DNA of 8,236 bases from Thermoproteota archaeon (GTDB taxonomy: Archaea; Korarchaeota; Korarchaeia; Korarchaeales; Korarchaeaceae). This document shows positions 1 through 5,572 of the stretch, piece by piece (within the stretch, counting starts at the first letter, position 1; every line of letters starts with the position of its first letter). Below the pieces are notes generated by a model, which made no database searches, was not told the DNA's origin, and was given only the letters and a program-made list of their open reading frames with translations. The stretch lies in the NCBI GenBank assembly GCA_003661365.1, contig QMVZ01000065.1, positions 1 through 8,236 of the forward strand. The letters are read 5' to 3'. A program made the position numbers and the translations under genes.

Positions 1-1
1 C

Positions 2-418
2 TTCAGGGCTTTTTCCTTTGTTCTGAATAGAATTGAGGATTATAACATGGCTCTAGAGACAAATCTATCAATCCCTAACATTTGTTGCTTGGATATCGAA
101 TTGAACGAGACAATGAGCTTGGGAGAGTTGTTGAACATTAGCTATTCCTTGGCTTTAGAAGCTAACATGCTTGTAAGCGAGGGAAATTATTCTGATGCCT
201 GTTTGTTGATAAAAAAGGCGTTAAATCTCCTTAAATCAGTTCTTGCGGCAATCCATAAAACTCAGAAGTTAAACCTAACTGCTACGCCAGTTGGAGTGAT
301 GATAAGGCTCCAGGTTGCATTTGAAAGACATAAGAGACTACTCACAAAGATAAACCTGAGCATTCAAAGGCTCCAAAACCTTAGCAAACTGAACATAACT
401 TTGGTGAGCTGTATCTAA
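2..418 (+). CDS. Sequon-rich helical surface protein, first part (5' end outside window; ends at a frameshift)
   Basis: The frame is open from the left edge through the ATG at 47, so that ATG is probably internal and the gene starts outside the window. About 138 residues are visible and I recognise no named family. They are mostly predicted helix with a pattern of hydrophobic Leu/Ala and scattered Lys/Glu. Eight N-X-S/T sequons are present (NLS, NET, NIS, NYS, NLT, NLS, NLS, NIT), which points to an exported, N-glycosylated protein; the signal peptide would lie upstream. The frame stops at 416-418 just after the residues LSKLNIT. The adjacent +1-numbered frame continues with GELYLNIS, which resembles GELLNIS earlier in this same frame. 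I therefore read this and the next entry as one gene split by a single-base loss near the T run at 400-402, from either a sequencing error or a true mutation. The surface role is inferred from sequons and composition only. Confidence 0.6.
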   Translation, partial: FRAFSFVLNRIEDYNMALETNLSIPNICCLDIELNETMSLGELLNISYSLALEANMLVSEGNYSDACLLIKKALNLLKSVLAAIHKTQKLNLTATPVGVMIRLQVAFERHKRLLTKINLSIQRLQNLSKLNITLVSCI

Positions 419-429
419 ACATATCCACA

Positions 430-876
430 ATGTTAGAAGAAGGGTCTAAAGTCGCAATGAGCAATGCGAGCAAGGCAGCTAAAATCCTGTCGGAGGCTAA
501 CAAGGTAATTGCAGAGATAAAGAAGGAGATAGTTGAGTCCTCCCAGATTGCCAAGGTAGAAGAGATGTTCAACAGGACCTTATCCAAACTCAACCTGACT
601 GTTGCACCAGAGGAGATTTCTTCAATGATTTCCAACCTTACAGAGGAGTTCAACAGAGCTAAATCTCAGGGAGATGTGAAAAAGGCTAAAGAAGTTCTTA
701 AAGAGATCAAAAAAGCAGTAGCTCGTGCTAAAAAGGAGATTAAAGTTAAAGCAGGGCAAAAAGGTGTAAAAGGATCAAAACCACCAGAAGCAACACCTCC
801 TCCCGGAGAAAACTCGTCAAAAGTAAAGGATAAAGATGAGGGTGAAAGCAAAGGCAAGGGTAAAGGTAAAGGCTGA
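430..876 (+). CDS. Sequon-rich helical surface protein, C-terminal part with Lys/Gly tail
   Basis: This is the continuation of the preceding glycoprotein in another frame. The ATG at 430 gives 148 residues, but the frame is open back to 385 and the upstream codons (FGELYLNIST) fit the protein better than a new start. No Shine-Dalgarno or TATA box precedes 430. Residues 1-105 are helical and carry the sequons NAS, NRT, NLT and NLT, with NIS just before the ATG. The segment starting LSKLNLT repeats the pattern LSKLNIT seen across the frame break, and both copies end in an IKKE/AKKEI-type basic helix. The last 40 residues are disordered: a Pro-rich stretch (PPEATPPPGENSS) followed by a KGKGKGKG tail. 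There is no C-terminal membrane helix or recognisable sorting motif, so attachment to the cell, if any, would be through the unseen N-terminus or electrostatic. Function is unknown. Confidence 0.6.
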   Translation: MLEEGSKVAMSNASKAAKILSEANKVIAEIKKEIVESSQIAKVEEMFNRTLSKLNLTVAPEEISSMISNLTEEFNRAKSQGDVKKAKEVLKEIKKAVARAKKEIKVKAGQKGVKGSKPPEATPPPGENSSKVKDKDEGESKGKGKGKG

Positions 877-898
877 AAGACTATTTCAAATCGGATAA

Positions 899-912
899 CA
901 AAATTTTTTTGC
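899..912 (+). terminator. T-rich tract after the glycoprotein gene; could double as the downstream promoter
   Basis: A run of seven T (904-910) lies about 28 bases after the stop at 876, without a strong hairpin. Archaeal RNA polymerase terminates at such T tracts. The same CAAAATTTT stretch lies about 30 bp before the ATG at 938, so it could equally be the AT-rich TATA region of the next gene. The two readings cannot be separated by eye. Confidence 0.35.
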
Positions 913-937
913 AAGATGATTCAAAACTTCTTACAGA

Positions 938-1816
938 ATGAAAAAGCTACCATTCCTACTACTATTACTCATCACAGTTCATTGCTTGCCATGTGCCTCT
1001 CAAGAAATTGAAATAGAGAATTTAATTCTCCTTGTTTTTGAAGATGGGTTTGTAGAAGTTTCTTATCTAGCTAAGCTCACAGGAGAGGAGATTGAGGTAG
1101 AGCTTCCCTTAATAGGAGATCCTGAGGAAGGATTTATGATTGTTACAGATGAAGACGGACTCTTACTCAACTGCGAAATTGAGGACGAAAAAATTGTAGT
1201 TGAATCCCTTGGCGCTGAGTTGGTAAACGTGACCTATCACACGAAGATGATTACTAAAATGGAAGCGGGAATATGGACTTTAAACATAACATCGCCTTCC
1301 AACCGGACCACGATAAAACTGCCAAAGAACTCAATAATTATGGGCTTAAGCAGTATACCTACATCTATCTCTAAAGAAAACGGAAGAACCGTCTTAATAT
1401 TTGACGTTAAGGGCATTATTTGGACGAGCTACGTGATTGAGTTGAAGCCCACAACCTCTTCTCCGGTGAAAACCTCTCCCTCTTCCTCGGAACCAGAAAC
1501 CAAGGAGGAGGGCTTTTTCACCTGGTTTGTCCCAGTATTTGCGGGGATGGTTTTCATTTCATTTCTGCTTATAATCAGCTTAAAGAAACCTAGAAAAGTA
1601 TCTGTGAAGATAGAGGAACTACCTTATGTTGATAGACTTATAATAGATGAGCTTAGAACAAGAGGAGGAAGTGCATTTCAATCCGAGTTAATAAAGGCTC
1701 TTGATCTACCAAAAACAACGGTATGGCGGCATTTGAAAGGCTTAGAGGAAGAAGGATTGATAGAGATTAAGAAAATTAGGGGGATGAACTACGTAAGACT
1801 GAAAGAATTTAAATAG
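938..1816 (+). CDS. Membrane-anchored winged-helix regulator with extracellular sensor domain
   Basis: The 292-residue protein has a clear one-component transmembrane regulator layout. Residues 1-21 are a signal peptide (MKK, then Leu-rich core, then CAS-Q). Residues 22-170 are an extracellular, beta-rich domain with three sequons (NVT 97, NIT 116, NRT 122). Residues 171-191 are a Thr/Ser/Pro/Glu linker. Residues 193-215 are a single membrane helix followed by the positive-inside motif KKPRK. Residues 228-290 are a winged helix: a helix rich in Ile/Leu, the turn GGSAFQSELIKALDLPKTTVWRHLKGLEEEGLI, whose recognition helix is around 258-270, and a Lys/Arg-rich wing. Membrane proteins of this plan with MarR/ArsR-like C-terminal domains are common in archaea and mostly uncharacterised. 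The DNA-binding half should lie in the cytoplasm and respond to an outside signal. The adjacent upstream gene encodes a surface glycoprotein, suggesting (inference) a sensor of surface state or of that protein. Start chosen because the signal peptide begins there. Confidence 0.82.
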   Translation: MKKLPFLLLLLITVHCLPCASQEIEIENLILLVFEDGFVEVSYLAKLTGEEIEVELPLIGDPEEGFMIVTDEDGLLLNCEIEDEKIVVESLGAELVNVTYHTKMITKMEAGIWTLNITSPSNRTTIKLPKNSIIMGLSSIPTSISKENGRTVLIFDVKGIIWTSYVIELKPTTSSPVKTSPSSSEPETKEEGFFTWFVPVFAGMVFISFLLIISLKKPRKVSVKIEELPYVDRLIIDELRTRGGSAFQSELIKALDLPKTTVWRHLKGLEEEGLIEIKKIRGMNYVRLKEFK

Positions 1817-1830
1817 AAACGAAATTTCTA
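1814..1830 (+). terminator. Small stem-loop at the end of the regulator gene
   Basis: TAGAAA (1814-1819) and TTTCTA (1825-1830) form a perfect 6-bp inverted repeat with a 5-base loop. The left arm includes the stop codon of the regulator gene. It is short and AT-rich, so it is only a weak candidate for a 3'-end or processing structure in the convergent gap 1817-1897. I see no RNA gene in the rest of that gap. Confidence 0.25.
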
Positions 1831-1897
1831 ATTCATTTGTCTTATCAAGCAGGCAGTACCATCCCTGTATTTTATCCTGATTAGCTGAATAATGCGT

Positions 1898-2425
1898 CTA
1901 TCTTAGTTCTTTCTCTGTTGAGAGAACACCGCCCTGTCTCAAGAGGGAAATGCCGGTCAGAGGTCCTATTACTTCGATTAAGACTATCTTGTCGGGATTA
2001 TCTAGGCTTACCTTTCTGTCTATTTTTGAAGCGGCGGCTTCTATGATTTCCATTGTTTTAAGATCCGTGTGTCTCTTCTCAACAGTTATCCTAAAAGTCT
2101 CTTCTTCTCCAATTTTTTCTCCAAGTTCACTTGCAACTCTCGCAATTTCACCTAGGTCCGTCCTCACAATTTTCTGAATAGGGATCGCTCTTTTGATATA
2201 GAGAAAGGAAACAGGTCTTTCTTTTAAGAGATCTCTCAGCTTATTGATGGCCTCTACAGGATCAATGCTCGTTTTCGCAGTAAGAAGGCCTCTTACATTT
2301 GTTTTCTCTACAATAGGGTTAGGATCCCCTATTTGCTTTAAAACAGCCAGAGTTTCAATCCTAGCATCCTCTTCTTGTCCTCTTGAGCAGGTAATTATGA
2401 GGTTAAAGTCCTCCAGCAACTGCAT
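1898..2425 (-). CDS. Tan1-like THUMP-domain RNA-binding protein (COG1818)
   Basis: The 175-residue protein matches the archaeal Tan1-type family in length and pattern. Residues 1-75 form an N-terminal ferredoxin-like region: the start LLEDFNLIITCSRGQE, then an EDARIETLAVLKQIGDPNP segment typical of the family. Residues 76-168 form the THUMP domain, with FRITVEKRHTDLKTMEII (111-128), the NPDKIVLIEVIG strand (143-154) and TGIS (157-160). There is no methyltransferase or acetyltransferase domain, so it is an RNA-recognition adaptor rather than an enzyme. In yeast, Tan1 delivers tRNA-Ser and tRNA-Leu for N4-acetylation of cytidine 12; the archaeal relatives are assumed to act in tRNA modification, but this is by homology. 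It follows the glycine-zipper gene by 18 bp and probably shares its transcript. The upstream bases contain GTGGGTG very close to the ATG, a poor Shine-Dalgarno. Confidence 0.85.
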   Translation of the reverse strand: MQLLEDFNLIITCSRGQEEDARIETLAVLKQIGDPNPIVEKTNVRGLLTAKTSIDPVEAINKLRDLLKERPVSFLYIKRAIPIQKIVRTDLGEIARVASELGEKIGEEETFRITVEKRHTDLKTMEIIEAAASKIDRKVSLDNPDKIVLIEVIGPLTGISLLRQGGVLSTEKELR

Positions 2426-2443
2426 ACACCCACGATCTTGGAG

Positions 2444-3208
2444 TCATGTGGTCTCTTCTAACGCTTCTCTGGCTAGTTCGATCATTCTCTGAGCAGCTCT
2501 TATATTAGCTTTAACCTTTGCTCTTCTTCCGGCGGAGAGAGATTCCTCTGCCTCTTCTAACAGCTTTTCTGCCCTTTCTAGCCTGTTTTTGGCTTTATCA
2601 ACTTTTTTGCCCTCACTAGCGGCAAGATCAATTTCTTCTTTAAGAACTGTCAATTCTGTGTATGCCTCCTCAAGCTGGCTTTCTAACTCTCTGACTTCCT
2701 CCCTTCTAGCGCCAATAGCGGCTTCTTTACCCCTCTTAATCTCCCTTAGTTCTTCTTCTACTGACTGTATTGCTTGGGCTAACATCCTCGAGAACTCAGT
2801 GGCTTCCTGCATTGCTGTGTTAAATCCATCGTATACACCAGTTGCTCCACCGGCAACCAAACCTCCAACCAGGCTTAGAAGCCTGTCTTTGTTACTCTCC
2901 TCAAAGAGACTGCCGACTATCGTGCTGAGCCCGCCTCCAGTTATTGCTCCCCAAAGGCCTTTTCTAAGGATGCCCCCTCCGCTTACTTGATAAACAGCTT
3001 TGATGTCCCTACCTATCGGCATGATGATGAGGGTACCCTTTTCATCCATATACCTAACCTTGAACTTCGCCAAGTCCGATTCCACGTGCTGATCCGTAAT
3101 GGCTGTACCTCTAAGAGCTAACTGCGACATTAATCGCTCCACGAAGTCGTCAAAGTATTCTGAGAGATCTTGTACGAAATAGACGAAGGATGAAACGGAA
3201 TACGACAT
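2444..3208 (-). CDS. Uncharacterised protein with two glycine-zipper segments and a C-terminal coiled coil
   Basis: I do not recognise this 254-residue protein. Residues 1-33 form an amphipathic helix (SSFVYFVQDLSEYFDDFVER). Residues 38-76 look like a small beta domain (LAKFKVRYMDEKGTLIIMP, then IKAVYQVSG). Residues 77-130 are Gly-rich and hydrophobic in two segments. Each has small residues every fourth position: G87/G91/S95/G99, and G116/G120/G124/G128. They are separated by a charged loop (EESNKDR). This is a glycine-zipper pattern seen in membrane-inserting helical hairpins. Residues 135-252 are almost uninterrupted Glu/Lys/Arg/Ala/Leu helix, predicted coiled coil, with a likely turn at 197-203 (AASEGKK) and another near 225-230. 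There is no signal peptide, so the coiled coil should be cytoplasmic. The downstream THUMP gene is 18 bp away. A membrane-associated scaffold is one inference; a soluble oligomer with Gly-rich packing is also possible. Confidence 0.7.
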   Translation of the reverse strand: MSYSVSSFVYFVQDLSEYFDDFVERLMSQLALRGTAITDQHVESDLAKFKVRYMDEKGTLIIMPIGRDIKAVYQVSGGGILRKGLWGAITGGGLSTIVGSLFEESNKDRLLSLVGGLVAGGATGVYDGFNTAMQEATEFSRMLAQAIQSVEEELREIKRGKEAAIGARREEVRELESQLEEAYTELTVLKEEIDLAASEGKKVDKAKNRLERAEKLLEEAEESLSAGRRAKVKANIRAAQRMIELAREALEETT

Positions 3209-3230
3209 ATGTACTTTTGTCTTTCCATTG

Positions 3231-3238
3231 TTAAAAGA
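3231..3238 (-). promoter_or_regulatory. Probable TATA box for the zipper-THUMP gene pair
   Basis: On the - strand this reads TCTTTTAA, centred about 26 bp before the ATG at 3208. That spacing suits a leaderless or nearly leaderless archaeal transcript, and no Shine-Dalgarno is seen before the ATG. It lies in the 89-bp gap after the hydrolase gene, supporting a separate transcription unit. Confidence 0.4.
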
Positions 3239-3297
3239 ATTTTGTTTAGTTCAGCTAGGCAAATGACTGATTTCGAATCAATAAGGCCAGAATAATC

Positions 3298-4176
3298 CTA
3301 GATTTCAGCGGTAACTTCGTTCTTAAGCCTTCCAATCTCACTTATCTCGATTTCAACAATGTCTCCAGGTTCTAAGAACTTTGGTTCTGGTTTCATGAAA
3401 ACTCCAACTCCTGCAGGTGTTCCGGTTGCTATGATGTCGCAAGGTTCTAGGGTCATGACCTTGCTCAAGTGATGGATTATTTCATACACGTTAAACACCA
3501 TATTGCTTGTCGATGAATCTTGACGTAGCTCGCCGTTAACCCAAGTACGTATCCTAAGATTTTCTGGGTTTCTAACCTGGTCTCTAACTACTATATATGG
3601 TCCCATAGGAGCGAACGTATCAAAACTTTTTCCTCTAGTCCATTGTCTGTCCTTAAACTGAATGTCTCGGGCACTCACGTCGTTAAAGACGGTGTATCCA
3701 AATATGTAATCTCTTGCCTTTGACACAGGTATGTATTTCCCTCGTCTACCTATTATCACTGCTAACTCCCCTTCATAATCGAGCTTCTTGACAAACTTTG
3801 GCTTTACTATGGGCTGGTTTGGACCAACTATTGAGGTTCTTGGTTTCATGAATATTATGGGCTCATCTGGTATTCTCGCCCCTTGCTCAGCTGCGTGATC
3901 TCGATAGTTTAATCCTAGACATATTATTTTGGGAGGATTAAGTATTGGAGCGAGGAGCTGTACCTCGTTTATGCTGATCAGATACTTTTCCTTCTCTCTT
4001 ACAGGAACATCATTTATCGTCCTTTCTAGTTCCAAGATGGCATTAATTCCCGTGTTTATGAGATCTTCAACATTTCTAGGGAGCCAGTCAAATAGAGACG
4101 GAAGAACTAAGATTTTGTCTCCGTCCAACAAGCCATATAAGTCCTCATTCTTGTACAGAAAGCGAATTAATTTCAT
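3298..4176 (-). CDS. Fumarylacetoacetate hydrolase (FAH) family enzyme
   Basis: The 292-residue protein is a full-length member of the FAH family, which cleaves, hydrates, decarboxylates or isomerises 2-oxo and 1,3-dicarbonyl acids using Mg2+ or Mn2+. Residues 1-60 form the small N-terminal domain (MKLIRFLY, then YGLLDGDKILVL). The catalytic fold follows: PPKIICLGLNYRDHAAE (81-97), with His94 as the likely catalytic lid residue; LDYEGELAVIIG (132-143), with metal ligands Glu135 and Glu137; FNDVSARDIQ (164-173), with the third ligand Asp166; GKSFDTFAPMGP (182-193); and ATGTPAGVG (250-258). All expected metal ligands are present, so it should be active. The exact substrate cannot be read from sequence. 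Acylpyruvase/oxaloacetate decarboxylase (FAHD1-like), hydroxyhepta-dienedioate isomerase and sugar-acid dehydratase are all family options. The neighbours encode no obvious catabolic pathway. The start matches the usual family N-terminus. Confidence 0.92.
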   Translation of the reverse strand: MKLIRFLYKNEDLYGLLDGDKILVLPSLFDWLPRNVEDLINTGINAILELERTINDVPVREKEKYLISINEVQLLAPILNPPKIICLGLNYRDHAAEQGARIPDEPIIFMKPRTSIVGPNQPIVKPKFVKKLDYEGELAVIIGRRGKYIPVSKARDYIFGYTVFNDVSARDIQFKDRQWTRGKSFDTFAPMGPYIVVRDQVRNPENLRIRTWVNGELRQDSSTSNMVFNVYEIIHHLSKVMTLEPCDIIATGTPAGVGVFMKPEPKFLEPGDIVEIEISEIGRLKNEVTAEI

Positions 4177-4218
4177 CAGCTAACCCATCACATACCACAT
4201 TTCCTAATCAAAAAAGAG

Positions 4219-4252
4219 TAAATGCTCTCAATGAATGCTCAATATGATATTG
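4219..4252. promoter_or_regulatory. Direct repeat and palindrome upstream of the FAH gene: possible operator
   Basis: TRAATGCTC occurs twice, at 4219-4227 and 4232-4240 (13-bp period), followed directly by a 6-1-6 palindrome CAATATGATATTG at 4240-4252. The cluster is about 45-75 bp upstream of the FAH start at 4176, just beyond a T-rich stretch on the - strand (TCTTTTTTGATTAGG, about 4203-4217) that could hold the core promoter. A regulator site is plausible but chance is not excluded in AT-rich DNA. An A5 run at 4261-4265 (T5 on the - strand) may be the terminator of the DUF2330 gene. Confidence 0.25.
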
Positions 4253-4289
4253 TAATTGCCAAAAATAATTGATATGTACTTTCTTCTAA

Positions 4290-5357
4290 TTACCCCTCTC
4301 TTAATTCTCTCTTTATGAAAAGGACTGTTAGTAAAGCTATAAGAGAAAGCACGAAACCTACTGAGACCCCTATGAGAAAATCAACAGGATTCTCTAAATT
4401 ATTTCCCAAAATCTTTTCTCCGATTTTAGCATGAAGGGCTATCCTTAGATCTTTGCTTAACCAACTTAGATCTCCTTCATAAAAAACAGCTGTAAACCAT
4501 GCTTCCTCATCAAACAAGTCTGCTAATCTTAGATCTATTTTGGATATCTCCCCCAGAGACACCTTAAATTGTACAGGTACTTCCCCTCTTTCGGTTTCAT
4601 AGTAAGCTATTTGCATAGAGGACTCATAGAACAGTCTTTCTTCCAACTTTTCCTTCGTTATCAGGAATAAAGAAATTTTTGTATCTCCAGGAATTATACG
4701 TGATATCCTCAAAGGATAATATAAGAAAGGCGTTCTAAATTCGTAAACAATTGGTTCCACGCTCTTTTCATTGGACACCTCTATTATGTCGAGGACAAAG
4801 AACCTGAATCCAACCGAAGTATATTCCTCTATCACTTGTTTAGCAAAACTTAAGTCCAGGACGGTATCTACGCCATTTTTCTTCAGAAAGTCTTGAACCC
4901 AATAAGTCAGGTCCTCAGGGTTGCTTGCCTCAACGATGGTTATATCATGAACTCCAATTTTCGTTTTAAACAGCACAGTTACACCCTCCGTACCCGGTGC
5001 AAGTAGACCTTTCTTCCTATCCTCTTGAATTTCCAGCCCGTGCTCCACTATTAGATCATTCACCGTTTCAAACGACTCAAAACTTCCCATTTCAATCTTT
5101 TCTGGCTTGGAAGGTAGTGGCAAGATCTCCAGCACTTTTGTTTTATGTGAAGAGTAAACATCTGTCGATAGTATGAGGATTTCCTTCTCTCCATCCCAAC
5201 CTATTATTGCCTTTTGTCCAGGCTCGTACACTGAAACGTTTGGAATTACAGGTATCATGCCTCTATCAGCTTCTATCTTACAACCTAGGCTAGTCAGCGA
5301 AATTACGCTTAGAACAAAGAATAAAAGGAATTTAACTCGTTTCTCCAAGATTAACAC
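4290..5357 (-). CDS. DUF2330-family membrane-anchored protein
   Basis: The 355-residue protein carries the hallmark start of DUF2330 (COG4402): DRGMIPV (31-37), then VYEPGQKAIIGWDGEKEILI (43-62) and TKVLEILPLPSKP (73-85) leading to GSFESF. An N-terminal signal peptide occupies about residues 4-27 (EKRVKF, hydrophobic core, then LTSLGC). A single membrane helix lies at 327-348, followed by KRELREG, so most of the protein is outside the cell and anchored at its C-terminus. Late segments FRTPFLYYPLRIS (207-219) and the following strands fit the rest of the domain. The family is found in bacteria and archaea and has no established biochemical role. The first codon is GTG at 5357. However, AAAGGTG overlaps that GTG and sits 6 bases before the in-frame TTG at 5348, so the true start is probably that TTG, giving a cleaner signal peptide beginning MEKRVKF. 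The gene has its own promoter and is divergent to the radical-SAM gene. Confidence 0.82.
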   Translation of the reverse strand: MLILEKRVKFLLFFVLSVISLTSLGCKIEADRGMIPVIPNVSVYEPGQKAIIGWDGEKEILILSTDVYSSHKTKVLEILPLPSKPEKIEMGSFESFETVNDLIVEHGLEIQEDRKKGLLAPGTEGVTVLFKTKIGVHDITIVEASNPEDLTYWVQDFLKKNGVDTVLDLSFAKQVIEEYTSVGFRFFVLDIIEVSNEKSVEPIVYEFRTPFLYYPLRISRIIPGDTKISLFLITKEKLEERLFYESSMQIAYYETERGEVPVQFKVSLGEISKIDLRLADLFDEEAWFTAVFYEGDLSWLSKDLRIALHAKIGEKILGNNLENPVDFLIGVSVGFVLSLIALLTVLFIKRELREG

Positions 5358-5382
5358 CTTTAAACCACGATAGATCCCTCTC

Positions 5383-5392
5383 TATTTAAAAG
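5383..5392 (-). promoter_or_regulatory. Promoter (TATA box) of the DUF2330 gene
   Basis: The - strand reads CTTTTAAATA, a near-consensus archaeal box A. Transcription starting about 24-26 bp downstream, near 5362, would leave a short leader containing AAAGGTG. That fits the TTG start at 5348 better than the GTG at 5357. Confidence 0.6.
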
Positions 5393-5427
5393 AAGGTCAT
5401 TTGCTTCAATAAATTTTGAAGTGCTTT

Positions 5428-5437
5428 TCTATAAATC
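5428..5437 (+). promoter_or_regulatory. Promoter (TATA box) of the radical-SAM gene
   Basis: TTCTATAAAT is centred about 35 bp before the ATG at 5468, so transcription should start near 5458-5460 with a leader of only a few bases. It faces away from the DUF2330 promoter 40 bp to the left. The promoter appears intact although the gene behind it is damaged. Confidence 0.5.
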
Positions 5438-5467
5438 GAATTTATTACCAACCATCATTTCAACTAG

Positions 5468-5572
5468 ATGCCTTATCCAAGATACTTAACTCCGGACTCT
5501 AAACCGTTCGACCGCTGGAAGCGAGGAGAACTGAAGAAATTGCTGGAAAGAAAGAAAATGACAGATGGCTAA
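5468..5572 (+). pseudogene. N-terminal remnant of the radical-SAM gene
   Basis: This 34-codon frame starts MPYPRYLTPDSKPFDRWKRG, continues with a Lys/Leu-rich helix, and ends MTDG before TAA at 5570. A leader of this sort (YPRYLTP..KPFDRWKRGEL) is, as I recall, how a family of archaeal radical-SAM proteins begins, directly before the iron-sulfur motif. Here the protein stops instead, and the remaining radical-SAM sequence resumes one frame over at 5565. It lies at the expected distance from a TATA box, so it marks the original start. The alternative, a real 34-residue peptide translationally coupled through the ATGGCTAA overlap, is less likely. Confidence 0.6.

Noticed and set aside
395..405. 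Programmed -1 frameshifting as the explanation for the glycoprotein break
   Set aside because: AACTTTG is not a canonical X-XXY-YYZ slippery site in the reading frame and I see no downstream pseudoknot; a lost base is simpler.
963..1000. Lipoprotein reading of the regulator's signal peptide because of the cysteines at residues 16 and 19
   Set aside because: The residues before either Cys do not fit a lipobox, and a standard cleavage before Gln22 explains the segment.
1817..1897. Possible small RNA in the convergent gap
   Set aside because: Only short 4-6 bp inverted repeats and no promoter-like element are visible.
2589..2990. A Ser/Leu-rich + strand open frame opposite the zipper/coiled-coil gene
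   Set aside because: The composition is the complement of the Glu/Lys/Ala-rich coiled coil; no start signal or family pattern.
3021..3094. ATGATGATGA followed by CTGA about 65 bases later, resembling C and D boxes of an sRNA
   Set aside because: It lies inside a coding region, has no convincing terminal stem or internal D'/C' pair, and is likely chance.
3271..3280. TTTCGAATCA resembling a tRNA T-loop
   Set aside because: No acceptor stem, D-arm or anticodon arm can be built around it on either strand.
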